Positions 10,860 to 21,892 of a stretch of 64,000 nucleotides of DNA are shown here, in pieces. The notes beneath the pieces were generated by a model that saw only the letters and a list, made by a program, of their open reading frames with translations, was not told the origin of the DNA and ran no database searches. The stretch is from positions 2,507,001 to 2,571,000 of the forward strand of contig JAQFVV010006306.1 in the NCBI GenBank assembly GCA_028023455.1. The letters are read 5' to 3'. The first letter of the stretch is position 1. Each line of letters starts with the position of its first letter. Both the position numbers and the translations under genes were made by a program. This DNA comes from Epiperipatus broadwayi (taxonomy: Eukaryota; Onychophora; Udeonychophora; Euonychophora; Peripatidae).

Positions 10860-11384
10860 TTAAATTAGGTCATGTGACATCTGATTTGGATTTTTTAAAT
10901 ATACTTTTAGGTTATTTGTAACCATTAATGAATTTAATTTTTTTATATTTCAATTATTACATCGTGTTGATGGGATTACTATAAAACATTTAGATATGCT
11001 CTTAGAAAATATTGTAGATATTCAGGAGGAAACTAAAATGATTGGATTTACGTATTTTTAATGCCCTTTATATAAGTCAGCACATCCAGTTCTGATATTT
11101 ATATCCGTTTTTTAAGCATATCTGTGATAATAATATTGATATGTATTCTCAGTTTGATTAGAAGAAATACAGTATTCTTGATAGTTGCTATCAATCTTTG
11201 AATATTTTATTTGTTAATCCTAATCCGATTCTGAGTGAAAAATGTTATTTCTTTTTGTTTACAATTTTTGCTCTAAATGAATGCAAATATGAGCTAAGTT
11301 TACCTGTTAAATGCTTTTATATTAACTTGCCCTCTCTGTGTTTCTGTCTGAGTATGTCCACATTTTTGAATTTTTAAAATGAAA
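10860..11384. other. Stretch without recognised features
   Basis: AT-rich; nothing identified. Confidence 0.6.
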
Positions 11385-11650
11385 AAAATCGTTCCCGTTT
11401 AGAACTTGAACTCAAATTCTTGCACTTCCCAATAAAACTCCTTAACAACTAGCTGACTCAACAGAAATATATCTGTAGAACAACTAGCTGACTCAACAGA
11501 AATATTACATCTGTAGAATAAACTTTTGTTAATATTAATTTAACTCGTACTTAATTAAATTAATTTAAAAAATATATATCTGATGGAAACATTGCATTTG
11601 TAGAACAAAATTTTGTTAATATTGATTTAACTCATACTTTATTAAAAAGC
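11385..11650 (-). repeat. Tandem duplications around a tRNA-like segment
   Basis: CAACTAGCTGACTCAACAG is repeated about 35 bp apart (near 11445 and 11481). A second block, TTTTGTTAATATTRATTTAA, is repeated 86 bp apart. On the minus strand about 11470-11398 reads TCAGCTAGTTGTTAAGGAG ... GAGTTCAAGTTC, an A-box and B-box spacing like a decayed tRNA or SINE head. Confidence 0.5.
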
Positions 11651-11679
11651 TATAAATAAATATTTTTATATAGTAGACA

Positions 11680-11850
11680 AACAACCGGCTAAAAAGTAGA
11701 AAAATAAAGTAATCTGACTACAAAACGTGTCATTTTATAAAAGCATTTGAGACCATAAAAATCAAAAAGACTTCAAACGCTTTTATGAAACAACACGTTT
11801 TTTAGTTGGATTATTTTATTATTTTTCTGCTTTTTAGTTGGCTGTTTTCA
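11680..11850. repeat. Foldback MITE, family G
   Basis: The arms of about 75 bp are inverted copies: left CAACCGGCTAAAAAGTAGAA and right TTTCTGCTTTTTAGTTGGCT. The central part holds CATTTTATAAAAGCATTTGA and its partner. Non-coding. Confidence 0.75.
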
Positions 11851-12014
11851 TAAAAGAATTATTTAAAATTTTTTTTTTACATATGTTTTATATATATCAT
11901 TTAAGAACCATACTAGAAATGCTTATTAATTAAAAAATCTAAAATAATGCTTTGTTATGTGCGCTAAAGTAGGAATGCATTATATAATTATCTTAGCATG
12001 GCATTCTTCTAATC

Positions 12015-12362
12015 ATCATATATCTTATCATCATCATCATCATCAACCATTATCAATCCACTGCAGGATGAAGGTCTCTCCAGTTCAATCCATCTTTTCC
12101 GATCTTTAGCTTCTCTTCTCCACATCACCCCTGCAAACTTTCTTATTTCATCCATCCATCTAACATGTGATCTCTTTCTGGGTCTTTTACAATCTCTTGG
12201 AATCCAGTTTAAAATTTCAATTGTCCATCTATTATCATCTCTTCTAGCAATATGTCCAGCCCAACTCCACTTCAGTCTTTTAATTTTTTCAAGATCAGTA
12301 ACATCTGTTTGTTTTCTTACCCATACATTGCTTTTTCGATCTCTTCTTGTTATTATGAGATA
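12015..12362 (-). pseudogene. RTE LINE 3' end
   Basis: On the minus strand the translation gives TDVTDLEKIKRLKWSWAGHI, ARRDDNRWTIEILNWIP and RPRKRSHVRWMDEIRKFAGV, ending with SCSGLIMVDDD. The tail is a (TGA)n run, seen on the plus strand as the ATC repeat at 12028-12045. It is the same family as the 4.97-kb and 33.5-kb copies. Confidence 0.85.
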
Positions 12363-12499
12363 AATTTGCTAAATATTAAAAAATTATATATACAATAGTA
12401 GATCACATTTAATTCAGCACAAGTGATTTAAGCCTGAATGTTATTTTTGCTATCTTTGCTTTAATATTGATTTTAAGATGATAAGATGTTTATTATATA

Positions 12500-12910
12500 T
12501 ATAATCCTTTCTCTTTAATTTCATATGATCTATGCAGATAATAAATAAGTTTTAACATTACATACTTTCCATCAATTCATAATATTAACACATAGTAAAT
12601 CAAAAGATTTCACATATGTTAATATATGTAATAAATTAATAGATTTAAAAGTGAATAGGGTAACATCTTCACTCTCAAACGAAGACACTTCAGATTGGCC
12701 TACATAAATTAGAATTTAGGTTAAAGATAAGATGGCCACTATTATCTTTATAAAATATCTTGTGGTTTGGGTTTAACAGTCTTTTTTGTACTCACACAAC
12801 AGTGTTGAGTTATTATAAAATCAGTAAAGTGCTTATGTTAAAAAAGGTGAAATCCTTTTTCTTTAATTTCATACCATCTATGCGCTTAATAAATAAATTT
12901 GAATGTTTTG
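12500..12910. mobile_element. Family H element with direct flanks
   Basis: The core phrase CACTTCAGATTGGCCTACAT and TTAGGTTAAAGATAAGATGG recurs at 34.6, 36.7 and 50.2 kb. Near-identical segments TTTCTTTAATTTCATAYSATC flank it in direct orientation (about 12512 and 12859). The right one ends CTATGCGCTTAATAAATAA, a family H terminus also found at 50.07 and 54.54 kb. Confidence 0.6.
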
Positions 12911-13845
12911 TAACGTTTTATATAAATACAATTCACCCACCTTACTTCAAACACTTTTTAGCAAAAAGTATTTTATTTTATACATACACAATCTGACATT
13001 TCACACTATCCTGCAGTCTGAGGAGGACTTCAGGGTAGTAAAAATTGTATTTATGTAGAATCATATATTATTAGTAATAATGCAGTCTGAAGTTGTCTAA
13101 TATTTTGTAAAATAAAACAACTATATGATAAGCTCATAGAATATTTTGCATCTTAGCCTATGAATAAATTAGTCTGATAATATTTTTTATAATGATAATA
13201 GGAAATTAGAAATCGTACAACTCGATTTATGGTTGTGTCAAGTTCACTGACTTATGTCTGCAATTTTGAATCTTTTGAGTACGATATATAAATTTATTTT
13301 TTTGAGCTTATATTTTGTATCAAAAGTATGTTGTTAGAATTATCAGTGTTTGTTTCATATGAATAAAAGATTCAAATGTTTGAGAGAATTTAAGTATTTG
13401 CTTAAGACATGATTATTTGTTCTAGCGTAGAAGGTTTAAGTTTACTGCATACACATGGGTGTTCAAATAATAAGTATAACTGACTTAAACTTGCTTTATT
13501 TAGGCTGTTTTTTTAAAATAACATGCTAGATATTGGTTTAATAATTAAATTTGTTAATTAAATCAAAATTAGAAAATTGTTTATTATTGTTTTAATTAAA
13601 AATTATCCTCCCAATATTATGTGGTTTCAAATGTTTTTTTTCCTCAAAATATGATTTATTAATATAATATTAATCTTTGAATTTACACGTTATATGTAGT
13701 AATATACAAGATTCAAACTATGATTTACAATGCAGAACTTGATTTACCGAGTGAACAGAAAAACCTTGAATTGTATATGCATACATCTTGCCATTCATAG
13801 CTTCTCTCATAGTTTACTAAGTAACCCCTGACCTTAATGGCAACT
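12911..13845. other. Stretch without recognised features
   Basis: AT-rich, with no coding or structural signal I can support. Confidence 0.6.
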
Positions 13846-13849
13846 AGAT

Positions 13850-14140
13850 AGATCACAGCTACCAAGAATCACATCATCTCCACCATCCAGAAGATGAGAA
13901 AGGGAAAACCCATACTAATCCCCGCAGCACCCACGTCCCAGCCCCCCCTCCCCGCTAAGGACTAGGAACCAGGTCTTGGGGTATTTCCAAAGCTCAGACT
14001 CTCTCATCCAATGCCCTTACTAATCCCCACAGCACCCAGATCCCCTCCAAAACCCAGGCTTGTGAGACCTTCCAAGCACCAGACCCTGCCATCCAGATGG
14101 CAGAGATGAGTGACCCAGCAGCCCCGATTTGAAGTTTGGT
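13850..14140 (-). repeat. GC-rich island with two diverged repeat units
   Basis: GC content jumps well above the surroundings. Two related segments start ACTAATCCCCRCAGCACCCA (near 13915 and 14031) and run about 100 bp each. On the minus strand a 67-codon frame (14197-13994) spans one unit but resembles no protein I know. It may be a satellite fragment or a foreign insertion. Confidence 0.45.
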
Positions 14141-14597
14141 TTCAAATGTTGTTATTAAATATATTGGAAACAGTTTATTTACGTTAGTATAAAACAAGTC
14201 TACTTTTAAATAAATATTATTTATCCATATTTTTTTTTTTTTTGTATATGATTAGCAATTAATTAGGAAACATGAATTCTATTAATTTTCAATTTTCCTT
14301 GCATCCTTCCAATTAGTAATACTATTGTACGTTAAAATATATCTTAGTAGAATTTTGCATTGTTGTTAATAAATATCCGAATCGACTGATTTTATCTTCT
14401 CATTTAAAATTTCAATTGCTTTATTTGAAGTAATAATTCTTTTCATTTGTCCTATTTGATACTGCAATTCTGCTTGTATTGCCAACCTCAATTGAAATTC
14501 ACTCTTGTTAAAGGAAATTAATTGATTTTCAGTTTGCATTAAAACTCAGAATAGCGAATTTATTTAGTTTAGAAAACTGAAATTTGAATTTTTCTAG
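14141..14597. other. Stretch without recognised features
   Basis: AT-rich sequence with a T-run at 14229-14243. Confidence 0.6.
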
Positions 14598-14722
14598 TAT
14601 ATTGGTGATTATTTATCTTTTTAACATGTGTGATCAGGTAGATCAGCAATATGAGATGGCATGGAGAGTTGAGGGTCGTGTGAAAGTCTGAGTTCGAATC
14701 CCGCATACATTACATATATTTT
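14598..14722 (+). mobile_element. Retrozyme-like family A, truncated near the cleavage site
   Basis: Similarity to family A begins at TATATTGGTGATTATTTATC, only four bases 5' of the predicted hammerhead cleavage point (after 14601). It continues to the family end GAGTTCGAATCCCGCATACA. The tRNA-like B box is best kept in this copy (GAGTTCGAATCCC). The copy looks like integration of an RNA whose 5' end was made by the ribozyme, though chance truncation is possible. Confidence 0.7.
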
Positions 14723-14929
14723 TAAATGGAAATATAATGTAGCTATTATGATTCATATAACATATTTAAATCTTGAGCATGCATGAATATATAACTGTAA
14801 TTATATAAGTGTATATACTTACACCATGTGTACATGGAAAAATGATTTATCTGCTTAATCATCATTATCTCTAATTGTCATTTGTTAACAATATAGCCAT
14901 TGTAACTTCATAGGAAAAAACCTCGGAGA

Positions 14930-15990
14930 AAGATCATTATATAATTTACAAAAGCTACATGGATATGATGTACTCGTACATGTATCTGAATAGTTATTAT
15001 AGAAATTCAAAACCTTATTGATCACTGAGTCAATACTGCAATAGACAATCGAAAAGGAAAATGCGACAAAAGGCATGAAGTATCTAGATCTCCTATCCAA
15101 CAGAACAAAAATAACCTGGATTATTAAGTGCTTATAAAAAAAACATTTTTATATAATAGATGCAATATATCCACAATCAAACATCCCGATTCACACAAGC
15201 GTGCAGGATTCAAAGCATTTCTCTACAAAAATTGGTATCTCTGCAAATGCGAAGCACATAGGAAACAAAACATCAATGAGTGTATGAAAGATGCACCTTA
15301 AGGAACAACCAAGAAACATTAAAGAAAGAAATCAAAAGATTTAATATAAAAATGAGGCAGAATATAAGACCATAAAATGACAATAAATCATGTGTCAGCA
15401 TGCTTTATTTGCCAAAAATGGTCTGCATGCAAAAAAAAAACATGATTCTTTTGAACTCCGACCAGCCTCAATATAATATCAAGGATAGATTACTAAAGGA
15501 TGATACCTCACAAATAGTTTGAAGGAAGTTAAGTACAATGACTCAGAGATGCACCGTGATATATCATGGCAAATCTAGGACCAATATTACCAGAATAACG
15601 CAGCACAATTATTAATATAAATGTCACAAAGAAAATTGTGAATATGGGTACATTTTCTGGAATCATGAAAGAGGACATTGTTTACAGCTTTAATCCGCAA
15701 AATGTTAACTTAGTATGCCTAGAATGCATTGACCGAAAGAGGAAGGTGAAGGAGACATGGTTCATAGCAAACAAGAACATCATAAGCAGAAGAGAGAACA
15801 CTATCCAATTATTCCAGCTGGGAGGTATGGTTCATAGCTAACAAGAATATCATAAACAAGAAGAGAGAACAGTATCCAATTATTCCCACAGGTGGAATAT
15901 GTAAATGAGCCCATTTGCATAATAATTAATGAAATATATAAGAAGCAGCAACACAACAAAATAAGAATGCTATGATTATGGTGCTCAGCA
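14930..15990 (+). pseudogene. Penelope-like reverse transcriptase relic
   Basis: With frameshifts and stops, the plus strand gives a degraded catalytic box (GYDVLVHVSE, expected YVDDVLV) near 14958. Then follow TIEKENATKGMKYLDLLSNR and a segment equivalent to the palm-thumb junction of PLEs (NAIYPQSN- and HKRAGF-like phrases near 15170-15210). Downstream to 15990 the sequence keeps PLE-like character but no clear GIY-YIG core. PLE reverse transcriptases are related to telomerase and use target-primed insertion. This copy is dead. Confidence 0.7.
15757..15896 (+). repeat. 70-bp tandem duplication
   Basis: ATGGTTCATAGCAAACAAGA starts at 15757 and again (with a T for A) at 15827. The copies differ at several sites, so the duplication is not recent. 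Confidence 0.8.
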
Positions 15991-16721
15991 CTGAAAGTGG
16001 ACTCAGATAGATAAAGAAGCAGAAAAGAAAAAAATATCCCCCTTTATTGAGCATTCTCATACAAATATGAAAAAAGAATTACATGTATACTAACTAAGAA
16101 TAAGACATTAAAGATGAATTTGCAAAATTTTCATACCGGTTACTTTTTGAAAGAATTGTATAGCTTTATGTTGTTTTATATCCTCAGCTAATCCTTGTGA
16201 AATCATTCGGTATTGCAGCTTCATCAAAGAGCCTGGGATTATCTTTATAATATTAATATAATCTGTTTCTCATGAAAACTAGTGAAACACCATAAAACTT
16301 TTTTAGCAGTTTCTGTCGCATAACTCATTACATCTCCATTCCATTGAAAATTTGACTTTACAATAAAAGATTGATTAGCATTATGTATAACAAACTGAAG
16401 ATGTTTAGACTTTTATGGAAAATCCTTGAATTAAAGTTTTCCATTAACTGGATATTATGTGAAGGTGATCCACATTTTGCTTCCAATAAAATAAAGAGAA
16501 ATATCACAGCCTCCAGGTATTTATTTAGTAATATAGTAGTTATATTCCTTTGCTAAAATTCTATATTCTTGGACTTGTTAAATGGAGCAGCTGCACATTG
16601 ATATGTTAACCTCATGAGATTTTGTCACGCTTCATGATTCCAGACTTTTTGTCTTAAAATGTTACCAAGATATTTTATGTGCTTAATACTACTGAACTGA
16701 TAACAATCTGAGCTAATAATT
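15991..16721. other. Stretch without recognised features
   Basis: AT-rich; nothing identified. Confidence 0.55.
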
Positions 16722-16782
16722 GCAATAATAATAATAATGATGATGATAATGTTGTTAATAATGATGATGATGATGATAATAG
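16722..16782. repeat. (ATA/ATG)n microsatellite
   Basis: Imperfect trinucleotide run of ATA, ATG and GAT. It creates the isoleucine-rich minus-strand frame at 16921-16625, which is not a gene. Confidence 0.85.
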
Positions 16783-16784
16783 AA

Positions 16785-16895
16785 TATTCTAGCATCTCAC
16801 TGACGACAGCCAAAGCTAGAAACCAGTCTGAGGATAGGGATATTCGGAAAAGCTTGTTAAGATCTATTGGCATGCTCATTATATAATATGAGCTA
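16785..16895 (+). mobile_element. Family E fragment
   Basis: It holds the hammerhead block, then AGGATAGGGATATTCGGAAA, and ends TTGGCATGCTCATTATATAA, the reverse complement of the family E terminus at 3.15 kb. Confidence 0.7.
16795..16833 (+). ncRNA. Hammerhead-like ribozyme, best family C/E example
   Basis: Stem I 5' TCTCA (16795-16799), core CTGACGA (16800-16806), stem II CAGCCAAAGCTA (AGC/GCT with a CAAA loop), GAAA (16819-16822), CCAG, cleavage triplet GTC ending at 16828, and stem I 3' TGAGG (16829-16833). CTCA/TGAG pairs perfectly, and T16795-G16833 is a wobble. GTC is the most common hammerhead cleavage triplet. Confidence 0.58.
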
Positions 16896-17066
16896 ATAAT
16901 TGCTGATTTTTTTTTCTCCATTACTGATTGATAAAGTACTTGAGTTTTTTAATCATTAATTACCAAGTAGTCAAAAGTTATCATAAATTGCATTCAAAAT
17001 ATTAAGAACATTGTACTGTTCATTTTTTGAATGGATTAGAATATTATCAGCTGCATAGTGTAAATC

Positions 17067-17340
17067 AAATTAAACAGAGAGACTGCAAAACTCTCATGCT
17101 TATTAGCCAATCAGGTGTTATTAGTAACTGTCAAATCATAAATACAAGAGAGAATTTAACAAGAAGAGGGCGTCACGCTTTCAAATCTAAGTACTTCAGA
17201 CTGGCTTGGATATATAGAAAGACAAGTAAAGAGGAGCCCTCTTGTTAAATTCTCTGTCTTGTATTTACGATTTGATCGTTATTAATAACACCTGATTGGC
17301 TAATAAGCACAAGAGGTTTGCAGTCTCTCTGTTTAATTTC
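17067..17340. mobile_element. Foldback element with 105-bp arms (family H loop)
   Basis: The left arm starts AAATTAAACAGAGAGACTGC and the right arm is its inverted copy, both holding TTAGCCAATCAGGTGTTATT. The loop carries the family H phrase CTTCAGACTGGCTTGGATAT. Arms are about 90 percent identical. Confidence 0.85.
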
Positions 17341-18179
17341 AAATACTGTTTGCACTTTATAAATTAAATATTATTTACATAGTGTAAATCTTAAAACCAA
17401 GAAGATGAAAATTTTGCTTTTAATTGGTTCGTATAAACTGAGTAATCTTTTATTAGATGTTTTCATTTCATGATTATTATAAAAGAATTGAGTCACATAT
17501 GTGTACAAACAGAGATATTTTCTTTTAAAGATGCTTCTTAAGCTATTTTACATTCAGTGATTAAATTTAAACATATTTATTTATTAATATGCCACATGTT
17601 CCCCCGAAAATAAGACAACCAGAAATTAAGCCATACCATGATTTTTCAGGGTGTTGATAATATAAGCCCTACCCCAAATTTAAGAAGTTAAGATTGTCAG
17701 CCCCTGATGGACGAAAATCATTCGTCCATTGAAACACATTGACGGATGATGTATAAAATTATAAAGTAATGAATGTAGTGTTCAAAATGTTTATATATGT
17801 ACGTTATAGCTAGCATAAGAAAAGAAAAAAACATTTCCAATTAAAGTAATAAATAAATGTTAATGTAGATTTTTGTATTTGAATAAATGTTACTGAAAAT
17901 TATTTTGCAGTCAGACTTATAACTAATTATTTTCTCTTTTTATTAATTACTGTGCCTTTGTTTAGTCTGATAGGAGAATTCATTTTTCATCTGATGTTCC
18001 AATCCTCTGTATTGTATATAAATCAACATTGACATCACAAAGAAGCTGAAACTTATTACTAGCAGCCGATACTCAGTTCACAAATTAATCAAGCCAGCGT
18101 AGCGTTTCATATATTATTTAAAATTAAATATTACTAATTTCAACAACACATAAATAAATAACTTTTAATATTAAACCGT

Positions 18180-18592
18180 CAAACATCACATGATCACCAT
18201 TTCTTATGCTTGATCGTAACTGTTATTAAAACAGGCAAAACTTTCCATGCAGTAGTGCCACTGAGTGCAAGCCAGCCAGAATAATCAATGGATGCCAGAG
18301 CTTGTGCATAAAATACCTATCTAGTACCTACTCGTGCCTTGTAGTCTTCATCAGTGCGGAGCCTTGGATCTGAGAGCACTGCACCTAGATCTTATGTATG
18401 GGTACTGAACTGAGTTCAGATCTATATGACTATTGAAAATATTGTTTTCAATTTTATTCTCATAGTTTTGTAGTTAAGTAGAGATAAAAGGTGGCTGCTG
18501 GAGGGTTGCATTAGATCCTACACTAGATAGGCATCCATTGATTACTCTGGCTTGCACTGAGTGGCACTACTGTATGGAGAGTTTTACCTGTT
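18180..18592. mobile_element. Family C foldback, complete
   Basis: Terminal arms of about 60 bp: left ACAGGCAAAACTTTCCATGC and right GTATGGAGAGTTTTACCTGT, with CACTGAGTGCAAGCCAG and its complement inside. The region just 5' (AACATCACATGATCACCATT) also precedes the 41.5-kb copy and so belongs to the family. On the minus strand near 18345 the core CTGATGA survives but GAAA is lost. Confidence 0.8.
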
Positions 18593-18734
18593 TATTCTTA
18601 TATATAATGAGAATGTTCTGTGATATGATTATAATCCTGAACATGAAATATTCTAGCAGTAATAAAAGTTATTTATAAGCTGTTGAAATTATCTTGTCCA
18701 TCCCTCTTATATATATATTTAAATGGATACGGTC

Positions 18735-19110
18735 CTATACATGAGGGGTCACAGTGACTTTAGGTCAACATGGGCAGGGCAATAGTATTAGCATCAGCAT
18801 GGGATTTGAGTTTTCATCATCAGATTTTCAATGATATGGATGGCTGAAAAGTTGGAGGTTGGAATGGATTGAAGCCTGTCCATTAAAGTATGAAGATTTG
18901 CTATCTTAATATAAACTTAGCACTGATTATATATATATGTGTGGGAGATGATAATCTGGACCAACTGATGAGTGCTGGTTTAGCATGAAATACATATATT
19001 GGTGATTATTTATCATTTCTACATGTATGTGGTCATTTGTATCAGTTGTATGAAATAGTGTGGATAGTTGAAGGGTGCTTGAAAATCTGAGTTCAAATCC
19101 CCTATACTTA
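18735..19110 (+). mobile_element. Retrozyme-like family A, near-complete monomer
   Basis: It runs from TATACATGAGGGGTCACAGT through CATCATCAGATTTTCAATGA, GAAGCCTGTCCATTAAAGTA and the intact hammerhead at 18960 to GAGTTCAAATCCCCTATAC. About 375 bp. Confidence 0.82.
18960..19003 (+). ncRNA. Type I hammerhead ribozyme, family A, intact core
   Basis: ACCAA (18960-18964), CTGATGA (18965-18971), stem II GTGCTGGTTTAGCAT (18972-18986), GAAA (18987-18990), TACATATA with cleavage expected after 18998, and TTGGT (18999-19003). Identical in every motif position to the 8.23-kb ribozyme. Confidence 0.78.
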
Positions 19111-19283
19111 TAATATTGAATAAATATAAATTTTTGTACTTAAAGTAACTTTTGTATTTTGAATAAATATATATTTTTGTACATGAAAAACACAACAACA
19201 CATCCCTGAAAATAAGCTCTAAGCTGGTTTTTGGAGCAAAAATTAATATCAAGACTAGGTCTTATTTTCGAGGGAACATAGTA

Positions 19284-19905
19284 GATGTGATAGGCAGTTA
19301 GTTATTAAGAAAAAAAAATCAGAACATGGTTTGTAATAATATGTGGAATTAAAGTTGATGCATTAAGGTAAAGTCTGTTTCTTTACATATATGTTTAATT
19401 TTAATATTAATGCAATTTTCTGTAAATTTTGCAGTAGATGTGCTTTAGGCATGCTAGGTAGAGTTTTTATATACATAGAACATATATATGCTGATGCCTA
19501 TTTTTGATGATAAATGTTTCTTATTGAACACGATGTACTTTCTACTGAAATCGGTGAGCTGCTTTCTATCTTAATCATTTATATCTATAGATAAAAGTAC
19601 TATTTTTTAATACAAATTTAAAACTACAAAGGACTGACTAGGAAATGCAGGATAAATTTGTAGGACCTAAGACAGAATAATGGCTTTGAAGAGGCATTCT
19701 TTAAAATTAAAATAAAAGATAGTAAATTAATAAATTTGTTAAATTCTCTGATCTAGATGCGTAAATTACAACATGGGTGGTAGTGATGAAGTCTATGTTT
19801 ATATGTCATTCAGAGGCATTCAAAAATGTTGCACTTTTATATTGTTATCAAAAATTTATTATTTAATTGTTGCTAGTTTGATATTATTCACCATTCTCTT
19901 AGACC
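19284..19905. other. Stretch without recognised features
   Basis: AT-rich; nothing identified. Confidence 0.6.
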
Positions 19906-20415
19906 AGGGGTTCCCAACCTGGGGTACTCATACTCTCATAAGGGATACAGGAAGCTTGTCCAGGGATCAGATGAATAATATGCAAATAAATATATTATGC
20001 TATTAATATATTCCAAAAATAGTTGTGTTGTCAACATTTTTAGGCTATTCCATGTTCATACTGTCTGTCAGGCATAACAGCAATATTTCAGGTCTTTTTT
20101 CAGACATGGATGCAGTAAGGTTGTATAGACTTTTTTCACTGCAGGGTCCGATAACTCAAAATGACCAACTAAGATTTATTTACCGAATAAGGTTTTCATG
20201 AAAAGTTCCATTACTGCTTATTTTTTATAAATGAATAAAGGGTACCTGATAATTTACTAAAAAGCCAATGGCGGTTTGGGGACCAAAAAGGTCAAATAAA
20301 GCTTTTATGAGAACTTGATTATTGTTTATTTCCTATTATAATGCATAGGGGGTACTGGATAATTTACCAAAAGCCAAGGGGTTTTACAGAGACCAAAAAA
20401 GTTGGAAACTTCCGT
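19906..20415. mobile_element. hAT-like MITE
   Basis: The left end CAGGGGTTCCCAACCTGGGG is a classic hAT terminus. The right end, read inverted, is CGGAAGTTTCCAACTTTTTT. Possible 8-bp flanks TCTTAGAC and TTATACAC agree at five of eight positions, compatible with a worn duplication. Inside, a segment of about 60-75 bp with TACTGGATAATTTACCAAAA is present twice (about 20236 and 20345). No transposase. Confidence 0.65.
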
Positions 20416-21352
20416 TATACACAATTCATTTTAGAATCTTATATTTACAGCTACATCAGAAAATATTCTTTGTTTAAAGAACAGTCACAAATGTAAAACA
20501 AGTCATGTGTTTTGTTATTATTGTAAAAGAATTGCAAAAAAATCAAGTCAGAGGTCAAGTCATCGCTGTGGGTGATGATTAAGGTCCAAGGATGTTCAGC
20601 CTTTATTGTAAAAGAATTACAATTATAGTGATAATGTATGATCGTAAAAGAAGACAGTTGGTAGCATTTTTAGTAGACAGTTGATATTACTATGGCTCAT
20701 ATTTAAGTCAGTTTTTGTATGCGTTTTAATGGAAATCAGTAACTAAAAAATTGATTATACACCAAACACAAGCTACAAAGCAAGCTTATTTAACATCAAT
20801 CAAAAGATATTTATGAAAATGTTGTTGGTTAAAAAATCCAATATTAAAACTAGTGTTTCTTCAGTGGTAATCAAAATTCTATTTGAAAACAATTAATTTA
20901 AACAAATTTTGCAAGCAGTGAAAATGTTTTTAAAAACAAATCGCAAATTAAAACAACCAGCAAGAATAAAAGAGATAATCACAACAGGCGGTTACGCAAT
21001 TGGTTTTTATTAAAATCTAATGTTCATGAAAAAAACATTAACTTTTAAAGAGATTAGTGGTTTTTGTCAATTATGACTATAAAATAATTAATAATTTCAA
21101 ATATGGAAATCAAAATAATCAAATCATTAACATTTTTACTATTGTAAATGAAGAATGTATTTGTATGATAAGCTTAATGTAACCTTTCTCCCCCCTCCGT
21201 CCCGCCATTAAAGTCATTTATTAAATTTACCGTGATAAAACATTTATCATTTCAATAATTGAAATTAAAATATTAATTAAAAGTTTCTGTGTGATTAATT
21301 TTAATTCTAAAGTTGTATGTAATTTACTTATACTGAATGTTTTTATTTATGT
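20416..21352. other. Stretch without recognised features
   Basis: AT-rich; no supported features. Confidence 0.55.
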
Positions 21353-21892
21353 AATTAGAGGGATTTGAACTCAGAATTCTATTCATCTTTCATTCCATAT
21401 GTCAAACAATTTATATATGACCACATACATCTGAAAAAGGTACATGAACCAGCGACCATCAGTTGGTCCAGATCATAATCTTCCACACATATATGCAATC
21501 AGTGCTCAGTCTATATTAAGATAGCAATTCCTCAAACTTTAATGGACAGACTTCACTTATCTCACCCTCCAACTATTCAACCATCCGTTTCATTGAAAAA
21601 CTGATGATGGATTGCTCAAAGACTTTATTGGATTTGATTTTGTAATCATACCCATGTAGTGTTTTCCCGAAGGTTTGTGATGATAGTGGTTCAAGTTGTA
21701 ATTTTATATTGGACTATTTCCATAATCTAATATGCATATTGAATGTCTTTAGAAAAATGTAACTTTATTTAAATATTCCAAATACATTCAACTGTTACTA
21801 ATAGCACATCAAACAGGTTAGTATATGCACAATGTTTCGAGAGGTAATTATTCTCCCCTCTTCAGGTATTGCTGCCCTGATTAGTGACAGAA

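Larger units (their letters stand above)
17595..19283. mobile_element. TIR DNA element (ATGTTCCCYCGAAAATAAGAC ends)
   Basis: The left end is ATGTTCCCCCGAAAATAAGA at about 17596. The right end is the inverse, GTCTTATTTTCGAGGGAACA, ending at 19278. Subterminal parts also match the non-autonomous element whose ends read like CCCCGAAAATAAGAC and GCTTATTTTCAGGG in several unrelated animal genomes (from memory; not checked). No transposase is visible inside. The interior holds a family C foldback (18.18-18.59 kb) and a family A retrozyme (18.74-19.11 kb), so the element was a landing site for others, or the two ends belong to separate copies. Confidence 0.55.
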
